Shown one piece after another: positions 7,772-15,875 of a stretch of DNA of 26,291 nucleotides. Source of the DNA: JAGOZV01 sp964622895 (GTDB lineage: Bacteria; Patescibacteriota; Saccharimonadia; Saccharimonadales; Saccharimonadaceae); contig CAZUSB010000006.1 of assembly GCA_964622895.1 (NCBI GenBank), positions 1 through 26,291 of the forward strand, given 5' to 3'. The notes below the pieces were generated by a model. That model saw only the letters and a program-made list of their open reading frames with translations. It did no database searches and was not told the origin of the DNA. The translations under genes were made by a program, and so were the position numbers. Position 1 is the first letter of the stretch. Each line of letters starts with the position of its first letter.

Positions 7772-9610
7772 CTATTGACCAGGGATACGAAACTGGCCTG
7801 GATCATTTGAATTAGATTGAGTCGGTGGATTTTGTCCAGCCAAAATCATATCTTCTGGAGGTAAGGTTGAGAATGTTGGCGTCGGAATACCTACTTGTGG
7901 CTGATTAACTGGCTGGACTGGTTCTGGTTGAGTCGGTGGAAGAGTAGAAAAATCTGGTAGCGGTGGAGGTAAAGTTGAAAAGTCAGCAGCTGGTGGTGGA
8001 GGCGGAGGAGGTGTTGACATATCAAGTGGTGGTAATGCTGTAATTGGCGGAAGCGTATCTACTGGCGGCTGTGAACTACCTGTAGGCGCCAATAGCTCTG
8101 TTGTTGGGGGCGAATCTAGTGGTGCTTGAGGTGGGGTCATCTGAGCCGAAGGCGTCGCACTGTTTAGCGCTGCTTGCAAAATAGCTTCTGCTGATGCGTC
8201 TACGTTATACTGCGGAATATCAGCCTCAGTAGTCGGCTTTGGATCAACAAGTGGTGGCGCCATTGTATCTATCTCATTAAGAGGCTCCACGACTACACCC
8301 AACGAAGTATCACCACGCAATGGCTCTGCTCCCACTGACGGGGACTGCTCAGAAGATAGGCGCGGCGTATCATCTGTTGGAATATCGTCTTGACCAATAA
8401 ATGTATTTTTGACCTCTTTTGGTTCATCTGTTTCTTGTTCTGTTTCAGTCTCTGGAGGTGTTAAATAAACTCTAGGTTTTGATGGCGGTTGAGTGACAGG
8501 CTCAATTAGCGGCTGGGCTTCTACAGGCTCTAAGGCTTCAGGAGCTGTATTTTTACTTTCGTCATTTTGGGCCTCTTCTCCCTGGGAAGCAGCTAATTGA
8601 CTTAATATCTCGGTAGCTGTTGGTACTTTTACCTCTTCATTATCTTCTTCAGGAGGCAATGTACTGACGACCAATCGTGAGGTCGTAGCTTTGTTATCAT
8701 GCGCAATACTCAAGGAGCCATCTACACCGACTGTAGATTGCGCCTCCTCTTGTTGGCTATCCTGCTCAGTGTCATCACTGCCCTCTTCTGGTTGCTCTTT
8801 TTCATCAGCCTCTTCAAGTTTAGCTGTTATCAATTGCTGGTTGGCGCCAGCTGACATTAGCTCTGCTGCTACCTTCATTGTTTGTGAGGTGGTTTTTTCA
8901 TTACTGAAACGATCAGTCGTGGCTACGATTCCCGTCAATAGCGCAGTTGCGATCTGCTCATCAATCAAATCTTCTTCAGTCTCTTTATCTAGCGACTTGC
9001 CAATCTCCGCCACAATTTCACTCAAGCTACTAGCCTCTTTTGAGTGCAAATTAATAGAGCCCAGATTACTACTTTCATCTCCAACATTTATAGTAGTGAC
9101 GGTTGCATCATGTAAAATCCTACCATGGGATGCTAGCGCCACATCTATATCTTTTTGGTCCCCTATGCCTAAAGCGATTACTAGCTCAACATTGTAGTCA
9201 CCCTGAGTAAACTCTAGGTCTTTTTGAGTAATTACTGTTTTATATGGCGTGATGAAAATCTTAACAACGTCTCCATCCACTTTGTACCTTAGGTGATCAG
9301 CTTTATCTTTACTCAGCGCAATAATAAAATCGCGCAAACTATCGGCTTTATCTTCAAAAATTTTATCAGGATTTAGAAATTCAATCGCAGACGGAACTTT
9401 TCCACTAAAAATAGCCGTTCCGTGTTTTTCTAGCTTGTCAATCATCGCTGTTAAGCCTAGCGCAGCGGAAAGCGCATCAACAGACGGGTCACGTGACACT
9501 GTAATTAAAATATTATTAGATTTTTTAATCTGGTCAACAAGTTTTTGTTGGCCTTGATTGACTTCAGCGCTTGATTCTTCTTTGGATATTTTTGTTTTTG
9601 ATGCGACCAT
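7772..9610 (-). CDS. NrnA-position DHH-family protein with degraded active site and proline-rich tail
   Basis: 612 residues. The N-terminal part (about 20-265) follows the DHH phosphoesterase plan, but the catalytic motifs are altered. The usual DPDGDA segment reads DPSVDALSA (41-49), the DHH triplet region reads NVGDESSN (176-183), and the DTGxF-type segment reads ATTDRF (230-235). Flanking motifs (ASSLSEIVAEIG, ATALLTGI, AAELMSAGA) remain family-like. From about residue 265 the chain is acidic, then proline-rich and probably disordered, with three FSTLPP repeats near residues 545-590 and an eight-proline run. Its position just upstream of truB is where nrnA sits in many bacteria. I infer a positional homolog that has lost nanoRNase activity and gained another, perhaps scaffolding, role. 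Confidence 0.8.
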   Translation of the reverse strand: MVASKTKISKEESSAEVNQGQQKLVDQIKKSNNILITVSRDPSVDALSAALGLTAMIDKLEKHGTAIFSGKVPSAIEFLNPDKIFEDKADSLRDFIIALSKDKADHLRYKVDGDVVKIFITPYKTVITQKDLEFTQGDYNVELVIALGIGDQKDIDVALASHGRILHDATVTTINVGDESSNLGSINLHSKEASSLSEIVAEIGKSLDKETEEDLIDEQIATALLTGIVATTDRFSNEKTTSQTMKVAAELMSAGANQQLITAKLEEADEKEQPEEGSDDTEQDSQQEEAQSTVGVDGSLSIAHDNKATTSRLVVSTLPPEEDNEEVKVPTATEILSQLAASQGEEAQNDESKNTAPEALEPVEAQPLIEPVTQPPSKPRVYLTPPETETEQETDEPKEVKNTFIGQDDIPTDDTPRLSSEQSPSVGAEPLRGDTSLGVVVEPLNEIDTMAPPLVDPKPTTEADIPQYNVDASAEAILQAALNSATPSAQMTPPQAPLDSPPTTELLAPTGSSQPPVDTLPPITALPPLDMSTPPPPPPPAADFSTLPPPLPDFSTLPPTQPEPVQPVNQPQVGIPTPTFSTLPPEDMILAGQNPPTQSNSNDPGQFRIPGQ

Positions 9611-9636
9611 TTATATTTTCTCTTTTAATCATAACC

Positions 9637-9666
9637 AGCATACCATAGAGCAAGCAACTTTGTCAA
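9637..9666 (-). promoter_or_regulatory. Promoter of the DHH-truB operon
   Basis: Minus-strand TTGACA (9666-9661), 18-nt spacer, TATGCT (9642-9637). The expected start near 9630 leaves a leader of about 20 nt containing AAAAGAG before ATG 9610. Confidence 0.65.
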
Positions 9667-9712
9667 GAGCAGTAATTTTATTAGAAATTTGAGTTATTTT
9701 TCTACGGGAGGC

Positions 9713-9741
9713 TTTACATTTTTAACAGATTAAGTTATAAT
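9713..9741 (+). promoter_or_regulatory. rpsT promoter
   Basis: TTTACA (9713-9718), 17-nt spacer, TATAAT (9736-9741). The leader is about 37 nt and carries AAAGGA about 5 nt before the rpsT ATG, so this gene uses a conventional led start. Confidence 0.75.
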
Positions 9742-9784
9742 TTGTACCTGATTGAATAAACTATTAATTAAATAAAGGAAATAC

Positions 9785-10198
9785 ATGCCAATCATTAAAT
9801 CTGCGATCAAACGATCAAAACAGTCTAGTAAGCGCCGCGAAAGAAATATAGAAAGCAAGCGCGCACTAAAAGTAGCAACCAAGGACTTTTTAGCGACACC
9901 TAGCGCTACTACCCTAGCAAAAGCTCAGAGTGAGCTTGATAAAGCTGTTAAAAAAGGCCTACTCAAGAAAAACACCGCCGCACGACGCAAGGCTCGTTTA
10001 GCTAGAATCGCCAAAGAACAAGGCGTTACCCTAGAAAAAAGTGCTAAAGTTACACCAAAAAAGACCGCAACGGCTAAAAAACCGGTAGCTAAAAAAGTGA
10101 CACCGGAAAAGAAACCTGCCACAAAAAAGACAGCGGCTGCCAAAAAACCTGTCACCAAAAAACCTGCAGCTGCCAAAAAATCTGCTGAAGAAAAATAG
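9785..10198 (+). CDS. rpsT: 30S ribosomal protein S20 with histone H1-like C-terminal tail
   Basis: Residues 1-83 are a typical S20 helical bundle (MPIIKSAIKRSKQSSKRRER, then VKKGLLKKNTAARRKARLAR), which binds 16S rRNA early in 30S assembly. Residues 84-137 are an added Lys/Ala/Pro/Thr tail with repeated AAAKKP and TKKPA units resembling histone H1 or bacterial H1-like tails. S20 proteins are usually about 85-90 residues, so the tail adds more than half. The tail DNA is in frame and ends at a single stop with no frameshift, so the extension looks genuine. It is convergent with holA, with only 8 nt between the stops. Confidence 0.95.
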   Translation: MPIIKSAIKRSKQSSKRRERNIESKRALKVATKDFLATPSATTLAKAQSELDKAVKKGLLKKNTAARRKARLARIAKEQGVTLEKSAKVTPKKTATAKKPVAKKVTPEKKPATKKTAAAKKPVTKKPAAAKKSAEEK

Positions 10199-10206
10199 TT
10201 TTTGGG

Positions 10207-11109
10207 TTAAATATCAGTTAACGCAACTAACGTCAGCTCAATTGCCTGCCATGGGTCAGTTGAACTAGTCTTGATGCCCTTGTCTGCTTGATATAAGATT
10301 TCTAGTATTTTCTTTTCTTGAGCCAAGTTAATACTGACCCCTCTTTTTATACTTTGGATGGCGTAGGGATTGACCCCGAGATCCTTGGCTACACTATCTT
10401 GTGAGCTGGCATGGTTAATCGCCATAATATTGATAAATTGACTTATCAGCAGCCCCATTAGCATATGAGGTTCTTGCGTTTGTTTGATCTCATCTATCGT
10501 TTGGCGAAGTTTATTCCTGTCTTTTTTTAGTGCTAACGATAACAAATTAAAAGCAAAATCAGTTGGCTTTTTAGGTAAATACTGCTTAATACCCTCAGAT
10601 GTCAACGCTTCCATCAATATTAGTCTATCCATAGAGCTAACCAAAACCTCCTGATCGACACCCACCCAATCAATCAGCTCTTGTAATATTTTAGGCGAAG
10701 TTTTTTGATTTTTATCAGCTAGATAACTCTGCATCCAGGTGGTTATTTGTTGGCTATCTCTCTCCGTTAATTGTTTAAAATCCTCTATTTTGGAATTTTT
10801 ATTTAGTTCTTTGTATACCACAGTGCGTTTATCTAGCGAATTTTCTATCAGAATGATATTTTTTAAATCTTTGTTTTTGATGATATTTTTAATCGCAATC
10901 TCAAAGATATCTTTGCGCTGACTCAGGTTTTTGATAACCAAAACGTTTTCGTCGTCAAACAAACTGACGGCAGTTAAGGCTACCGATAAATCGGGTATCG
11001 TCAGATCGTCAATTCGCAATATTTTTGGCGAAGCATTTAGCTCTTTTAGGAGCTGTTTTTCTCGTCTTTTGAGAGCATATTGATTATCTCCAGTTAAAAC
11101 ATACAGCAT
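10207..11109 (-). CDS. holA: DNA polymerase III delta subunit (clamp loader)
   Basis: 300 residues beginning MLYVLTGDNQYALKRREKQLL, the usual HolA opening, followed by the AAA-like nucleotide-free module (VLVIKNLSQRKDI, NIILIENSLDKRTVVYKEL) and the helical C-terminal collar domain (FNLLSLALKKDRNKLRQ, MLMGLLISQFINI). HolA opens the beta sliding clamp in the clamp-loader complex. It starts 2 nt after the mutM stop. Its ribosome site, AAAGGAGGTGA, is embedded in the last codons of mutM (KGGE), so expression is tied to that operon. It lies next to rpsT, an adjacency found in other bacteria. Confidence 0.93.
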   Translation of the reverse strand: MLYVLTGDNQYALKRREKQLLKELNASPKILRIDDLTIPDLSVALTAVSLFDDENVLVIKNLSQRKDIFEIAIKNIIKNKDLKNIILIENSLDKRTVVYKELNKNSKIEDFKQLTERDSQQITTWMQSYLADKNQKTSPKILQELIDWVGVDQEVLVSSMDRLILMEALTSEGIKQYLPKKPTDFAFNLLSLALKKDRNKLRQTIDEIKQTQEPHMLMGLLISQFINIMAINHASSQDSVAKDLGVNPYAIQSIKRGVSINLAQEKKILEILYQADKGIKTSSTDPWQAIELTLVALTDI

Positions 11110-11111
11110 AG

Positions 11112-12014
11112 CTATTCACCTCCTTTAATCTCTACCTGACAATTCGGACAAATGTGCGTTCCTCGTCCCGCAACACGTATTTTTATAATTTGCTCATGAC
11201 ATCTTTTACAGGGACTACCTTCTCTACGAAAAACTTGAGCAAATTCAAGATAACTTCCCCTCTTGCCCTCTGCGTTTAGGTAGTTACGGTCAGTCGAGCC
11301 ACCCTTTTTGATAGACAAGGTCATAACTTTTATCGCTTCGTCTAATACCGTTAAGAGTTCTGATTCCGTTAAATGTTTAACCCTCGTAGCAGGGTGAATC
11401 TTGGCACCCCACAAGGCTTCATCAGCATATATATTACCAACTCCAGCCAGTACCTCTTGATTCAAAATAGCAGCTTTTATCATGCTGTTTTTGCGACGCC
11501 TAATTCTTTGAATAAACTCTTTTTGTGGATGACCTACTAGCGGTTCTGGCCCCAGTTTTGTAATAAATTTTTCTTCGTCAAGCATGGTTGCAGGTAATAA
11601 TTTTATCCAGCCAAATTTTCTCATATCATTAAAAAATAACGTCGCTTCTCGCCCCTGACCATCAACGAGATTAAATACTACACGCGTATGCCTATCTGGG
11701 AGCGGGCTAATCATACTATCACTTGGGTGCCCTCCCGCAAAACTATCGGTGTCTTTTGTTGAGCCGCGAACAATCAGCTGCCCTGTCATTTTCAAATGTA
11801 TTACCATCGTATATCCCGATGACAGGTCAATCATAATCATTTTAGCTCGGCGACGCACCGAGTTTATTGTCGCATTACCAACAAACGTGTCGATGTCATT
11901 TGTAGCGCTTTGAAAACTTTTTTCATTTAAGACAACAACATCTACTATTGTCTTGTTAGTAATAAGTTTATTCAGCCCACTCCTGACGACCTCTACCTCA
12001 GGCAACTCCGGCAT
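11112..12014 (-). CDS. mutM: Formamidopyrimidine-DNA glycosylase (Fpg/MutM)
   Basis: Bifunctional 8-oxoguanine DNA glycosylase and AP lyase. 300 residues starting MPELPEVEVV with the catalytic Pro2 and Glu3 after Met removal; K58 matches the conserved lysine near residue 57, and FNDMRKFGWIKLL supplies the R-x-F wedge. The C-terminal zinc finger is intact (CKRC then CPNC, about residues 270-294), in contrast to the lost metal sites in the UDG and DnaG of this window. The ATG overlaps the stop of the upstream one-TM protein gene (TAATG). A Gly/Ser/Pro-rich insertion (about residues 84-105) precedes the RHTRVVF strand. Confidence 0.97.
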   Translation of the reverse strand: MPELPEVEVVRSGLNKLITNKTIVDVVVLNEKSFQSATNDIDTFVGNATINSVRRRAKMIMIDLSSGYTMVIHLKMTGQLIVRGSTKDTDSFAGGHPSDSMISPLPDRHTRVVFNLVDGQGREATLFFNDMRKFGWIKLLPATMLDEEKFITKLGPEPLVGHPQKEFIQRIRRRKNSMIKAAILNQEVLAGVGNIYADEALWGAKIHPATRVKHLTESELLTVLDEAIKVMTLSIKKGGSTDRNYLNAEGKRGSYLEFAQVFRREGSPCKRCHEQIIKIRVAGRGTHICPNCQVEIKGGE

Positions 12015-12652
12015 TATGATGAAGAGTATACGTTAATGTTTTTTAGGATTGATCGTGCCTCAGGAATCTGTACCACAAATAAATCAATGATTTGTTTGGC
12101 GCTAGCCTTTAATGTTCCCGGTGAACCAGAACACGTAGACGTCCACCAGCGAGCTACTAGATCGTTATGATAATCTTTTAGTAAGTCAAATTGATAAAAT
12201 TCTCCTGTCGCACAAACGCCTAACCGATTAGTATCTGCTTCATCCGCAAGCTTTCCACTGGTTAATCCTGCCTTGTTTAGTGCATTAACAAACTGTTTAT
12301 ATGCAGCGACATTGTTTCCAAGCTCTAAAGTATCCACTACAGTATCTAAATATCCCTGATACAGCACTAATTTACGCACACTCGGACCAATTATTATCTG
12401 ATATGAGCGAAAATTCTCTTGCGCCACAATTGGCCCGCTAGCCACCAACGCCACTGAACGATCAGCTGAAGTGTCTAGTAGTGCCGCGGTTGGATCTAGT
12501 ATTAAGCTCGTTTCAGAATCCTTAACTTTGCCCTCATTTGCACTTGTTAAAAATATTGCTCGCGCCAAAGAAATCAATACAGCAATAGCGATTGCAATTG
12601 CAATAAGTATCAATATTACTGGTAAGATCCGATTTGATTTACGTCTGGCCAT
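12014..12652 (-). CDS. Single-pass membrane protein of unknown function
   Basis: 212 residues, family not recognised. A short basic N terminus (ARRKSNR) precedes one very hydrophobic helix of alternating Ile/Ala (about residues 9-31), so the remaining 180 residues are probably outside the membrane. That domain has two cysteines, C147 and C174, that could form a disulfide. GAGGGG lies 6 nt before the ATG, and an extended -10 (TGATATAAT) sits upstream, after the polA stop. Its TAA overlaps the mutM ATG, placing a membrane protein in the middle of a replication/repair gene run. Confidence 0.8.
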   Translation of the reverse strand: MARRKSNRILPVILILIAIAIAIAVLISLARAIFLTSANEGKVKDSETSLILDPTAALLDTSADRSVALVASGPIVAQENFRSYQIIIGPSVRKLVLYQGYLDTVVDTLELGNNVAAYKQFVNALNKAGLTSGKLADEADTNRLGVCATGEFYQFDLLKDYHNDLVARWWTSTCSGSPGTLKASAKQIIDLFVVQIPEARSILKNINVYSSS

Positions 12653-12674
12653 TTTTGTCCCCTCTTATGCCTCT

Positions 12675-12683
12675 ATTATATCA
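12675..12683 (-). promoter_or_regulatory. Extended -10 promoter for the membrane protein-mutM-holA operon
   Basis: Minus-strand TGATATAAT (12683-12675) is a TGn extended -10 located just after the polA stop. The expected leader is about 16 nt with a GAGGGG ribosome site. Confidence 0.55.
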
Positions 12684-12697
12684 CTTTAAACGGGCTG

Positions 12698-15232
12698 CTA
12701 CACCACTTCCCAATTGTCGCCAATTTTTACATCGGCTTTTAGTTTAATCTTTAGTTCTGGCGCAATATTTTCCATAATTTCTTTAAGCCTCTTTGCTACT
12801 TCCTCTGCTTTGTCGCGTGGCGCTTCTATCAAAATGCTATCGTGAACCTGTAGCAGTTGATGCCCTATATCGGGACCGAGGACTTTTTCTACCTCCAGCA
12901 TCGCTCGCTTCATAAGATCTGCCTCTGTACCCTGAATTGGCATATTAATAGCAGCTCTCTCGGCACCCGTCCGTACCATAAAATTACTACTATTGACATC
13001 TGGCGTTGGACGTCTCCGACCATAAAACGTTTCAACGTAGCCATCGGTTCGCGCTTTTTTCAGAGTTTCATCTATATATTGGCGAATTTTTTGTCTCAAC
13101 TTAAAATAACTATCTATAAAACCTTTTGCTTCATCCATCGACATGCCTGTCGCGACTGATAACCCATGCGGACTCATGCCGTATAATATACCAAAGTTAA
13201 TCACCTTGGCATTTCGCCTCTGATCATCACTTACCATTTCTAGTGGCACACCGTACACCTCACTAGCTGTTTTCGTATGGATGTCTATATCGCTCTGGAA
13301 ATCCTTTATCAGCTCCGTATCTTGCGCTAAAACAGCTGCTAGTCTAAGCTCAAACTGTGAATAGTCGGCATTAATAAAGACGTGTCCATCTGATGGAATA
13401 AATGCTCTGCGAATTCGTCTACCTTGCGGGCTTCTGACCGGAATATTTTGCAAATTCGGATTGGTACTACTCAGCCTGCCAGTAGAAGTAGTATCCTGGT
13501 TAAACGTTGTATGCACACGGTGCTCTTTGTCAGCCAACAGAGGTAAGGTGTCAACGTATGTATTTTTTAACTTTGCTACTTCTCGCGCTTTTTCAATCAA
13601 TTCTATGACGGGATTTAACCCACGCAATTTGTCTAGTTCTTTTTGTCCAGTACTATAGGCAGTTTTACCTTTTTTTATGCCGGTCGTTGGTAGGTTCATC
13701 TCTTCGAATAATACTTGTGATAGTTGTTTTGGGCTGCCAATATTAAATTCCCTACCAGCGAGTGAAAATATTTCTTTTTCTAACTCACTATATTCCTGCT
13801 CCATCTCTTTTTGCATCTTTATAAACTCAGAAATATCTATTTTGATGCCTAATTTTTCCATCTTGAACAACAAATATATCAACTTAAAATCAAGTTCTTC
13901 GGCAATATACTCTATCTTCGGATGCTGTGATAAATACAGCATTTGTTTGTTGTAAATTTGTCTCATCATATCGGCATACTCGCTATCGGTCTGTGGCTCA
14001 TAACCTTCAAACAAAGAACTAAGACTCCTGTCCCGTCTCAATGGATTAATCAAAAATTCCGCCTGATTGATATCAAACGGTTTTTGAAAATGTACACTAT
14101 TTTTAGAAAAATCAGACATCTCTGCTAATTCAGGTACTTTTGCGAGTTGATGATAAAAAGATTTTAGGTCATAGGTAACCACCGGCTTATCTACCAGTCT
14201 CTGCAATTCTTGTTTGATGCTCCCTTTCGGCACAACTCTGGCCGAGCCAGTCTCACTCGACACAATAAGCTCGTCTTTTTCATTAAAAAACAATACAGCT
14301 CCTGGATAATTTAAGTCTGTAGTCGGTTGCACAAACAGGCTTGGTTGCTCTACCCCATCAACACTCATATTTTTTGGCAAACGATTTACTAATGATGAAA
14401 ATTCAAGTCTTCGCAATATATCGGCAACCTTCTTGAGGTCTATATCGTCAACATCAGCCACCTCCCAATCAAGTTTTATCGGTACATCAAAATATAATCG
14501 AGCAACTTGTTTACTCAAAAATGCCTCTTTTTCGCCTTTTTTTAGCTTGGCGGCAACTGCAGGCTTGATATTGTCTAGGTTTGCATAAATATTTTCCAAA
14601 GTTTGGTATTCTTGCAATAGTTTTGCAGCTGTTTTTTTACCAACACCCGCCACTCCTGGGATATTATCAGAAGAATCTCCTGTGAGCGCTTTATAGTCTA
14701 AAAACTGATCTACTTTAATGCCATATTTTTCTTCAAAGGACTTTACATCAAACTTTTCTAGATTGGATAGACCATTTTTCAGTGCATAAACTTGCACTGT
14801 TGACGATAAAGCCTGCAGGGCGTCAAGATCACTAGTGATAAGAGCGGTATCAATACCTCTGTCCGTTGCCTGTACAGAAAAAGTCGCCATAATATCATCT
14901 GCTTCGTAACCATCTATTTCATAAAGTGGCCAACCAAAGGCATCTAAAAGCTCGTATAATATGGGAATTTGTTCATAAAAATCGGGAGGTGCTGGCTTGC
15001 GTCCCGCCTTGTATTCTGGGTAAATATCTTTACGTTTTTGAATATTGGTGCCTCTCTTGTCCCATGCCACCGCTACATAATCAGGTTTGATCTGTTTAAT
15101 TAGCTCAATAGATAAGCTGGCAAAACCAAATACACCCCCTGTCGGAGTACCATCACTAGTCGATAGATGAGGCATAGCATAATAACCTCTATAAAAAACG
15201 GATTTCCCATCAATGACAGCTAGAGTTTTCAT
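12698..15232 (-). CDS. polA: DNA polymerase I
   Basis: 844 residues: 5'-nuclease domain (about 1-285, with YEADDIMAT, DLDAL and GDSSDNIPGV), a proofreading-like domain (about 300-440) and the polymerase domain (about 445-844). Motif A is DYSQFELRLA (D623), motif B RRNAKVINFGILYG (R673, K676, F680, Y684) and motif C QVHDSILIE (D798). The 3'-5' exonuclease lacks its first DxE pair (the strand reads AVLFFNEKDELIV), so proofreading is probably lost, as in Taq. Motif C has Ser799 where HDE is usual. A promoter with an extended -10 lies 8 nt before the ATG, implying a leaderless mRNA. Function: gap filling and Okazaki fragment processing. Confidence 0.96.
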   Translation of the reverse strand: MKTLAVIDGKSVFYRGYYAMPHLSTSDGTPTGGVFGFASLSIELIKQIKPDYVAVAWDKRGTNIQKRKDIYPEYKAGRKPAPPDFYEQIPILYELLDAFGWPLYEIDGYEADDIMATFSVQATDRGIDTALITSDLDALQALSSTVQVYALKNGLSNLEKFDVKSFEEKYGIKVDQFLDYKALTGDSSDNIPGVAGVGKKTAAKLLQEYQTLENIYANLDNIKPAVAAKLKKGEKEAFLSKQVARLYFDVPIKLDWEVADVDDIDLKKVADILRRLEFSSLVNRLPKNMSVDGVEQPSLFVQPTTDLNYPGAVLFFNEKDELIVSSETGSARVVPKGSIKQELQRLVDKPVVTYDLKSFYHQLAKVPELAEMSDFSKNSVHFQKPFDINQAEFLINPLRRDRSLSSLFEGYEPQTDSEYADMMRQIYNKQMLYLSQHPKIEYIAEELDFKLIYLLFKMEKLGIKIDISEFIKMQKEMEQEYSELEKEIFSLAGREFNIGSPKQLSQVLFEEMNLPTTGIKKGKTAYSTGQKELDKLRGLNPVIELIEKAREVAKLKNTYVDTLPLLADKEHRVHTTFNQDTTSTGRLSSTNPNLQNIPVRSPQGRRIRRAFIPSDGHVFINADYSQFELRLAAVLAQDTELIKDFQSDIDIHTKTASEVYGVPLEMVSDDQRRNAKVINFGILYGMSPHGLSVATGMSMDEAKGFIDSYFKLRQKIRQYIDETLKKARTDGYVETFYGRRRPTPDVNSSNFMVRTGAERAAINMPIQGTEADLMKRAMLEVEKVLGPDIGHQLLQVHDSILIEAPRDKAEEVAKRLKEIMENIAPELKIKLKADVKIGDNWEVV

Positions 15233-15240
15233 CTTATTTA

Positions 15241-15249
15241 ATTATACCA
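15241..15249 (-). promoter_or_regulatory. polA promoter (leaderless)
   Basis: Minus-strand TGGTATAAT (15249-15241) is an extended -10. Eight nt separate it from the polA ATG and there is no ribosome site. The -35 is weak, as expected with TGn. Confidence 0.65.
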
Positions 15250-15268
15250 TGCACTCCATGGCGTCATA

Positions 15269-15298
15269 TTGCCATATCGTCTTATAATCTGCTATAGT
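15269..15298 (+). promoter_or_regulatory. Promoter of the P-loop kinase gene (leaderless)
   Basis: TTGCCA (15269-15274), 18-nt spacer, TATAGT (15293-15298) preceded by TGC, then 7 nt to the ATG at 15306. It shares the 73-bp gap with the divergent polA promoter. Confidence 0.6.
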
Positions 15299-15305
15299 CA
15301 AGTTA

Positions 15306-15875
15306 ATGGTAAAACAATCTTCTGCAAAAATCATTGCCTTTGTCGGCATGCCAGGCGCAGGTAAAACTTCCGCTATTGACTATCTATCCGAAAAGAACAT
15401 TCCGCGTGTCTATTTTGGAGGGGTTGTGTTAGACGCACTAACGAGTGAGGGCTACGAAATTAATCCTGCCAACGAAAAAATGATGCGCGAGAAATTACGT
15501 CGCACACACGGAAATGATGTGATTGTAAATCGCATTATCACTCAGATAGAAGACCTGATTGGCGCTGGACAAAAACAGATTTTAGCTGATGGATTATACT
15601 CGTGGACAGAGTATAAAGCGCTGAAACAGGCTTTTGCTCACCAAGTAATAGTCGTGGGCGTGACCGCTCCACGAAAAGTACGACATAAACGACTAGCCCT
15701 CCGTCCTGTTCGCCCCCTTAACCGAGACGAGGCGTCAAAAAGAGATTGGGCAGAGATAGAAAACCTAGAAAAAGGTGGTCCGATTGCCGTAGCAGACTAT
15801 TATGTCAACAACAACGAAGATCTGGACTTTCTACACAGCCAGATTGATGAGCTAACTAAAGAAATAAATTTTTAG
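15306..15875 (+). CDS. P-loop nucleoside/dephospho-CoA kinase-like ATPase (UPF0200-like)
   Basis: 189 residues with a Walker A loop at GMPGAGKTS (14-22), a short second strand (RVYFGGVVLDALTSEGY), a REKLRRTHGNDVIVNRI helix, and a lid region RLALRPVRPLNRDEASKRD followed by GGPIAVADYYVNN. This order matches the UPF0200/AAA_18 kinase group best known from archaea, several of which are annotated as dephospho-CoA kinase-like. I infer phosphoryl transfer to a small nucleotide or coenzyme; dephospho-CoA is one candidate and is not shown by the sequence. The end overlaps the convergent sigma factor gene by 4 bp. Confidence 0.75.
   Translation: MVKQSSAKIIAFVGMPGAGKTSAIDYLSEKNIPRVYFGGVVLDALTSEGYEINPANEKMMREKLRRTHGNDVIVNRIITQIEDLIGAGQKQILADGLYSWTEYKALKQAFAHQVIVVGVTAPRKVRHKRLALRPVRPLNRDEASKRDWAEIENLEKGGPIAVADYYVNNNEDLDFLHSQIDELTKEINF

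Noticed and set aside
7850..8030. Short repeated DNA units suggesting a CRISPR or tandem array
   Set aside because: They encode the FSTLPP and polyproline repeats of the DHH protein tail; spacing is irregular and there are no spacers.
8691..9197. 168-residue plus-strand open frame opposite the DHH gene
   Set aside because: Ser/Cys-rich shadow of the acidic minus-strand coding region, with no ribosome site; the minus frame carries recognisable domain motifs.
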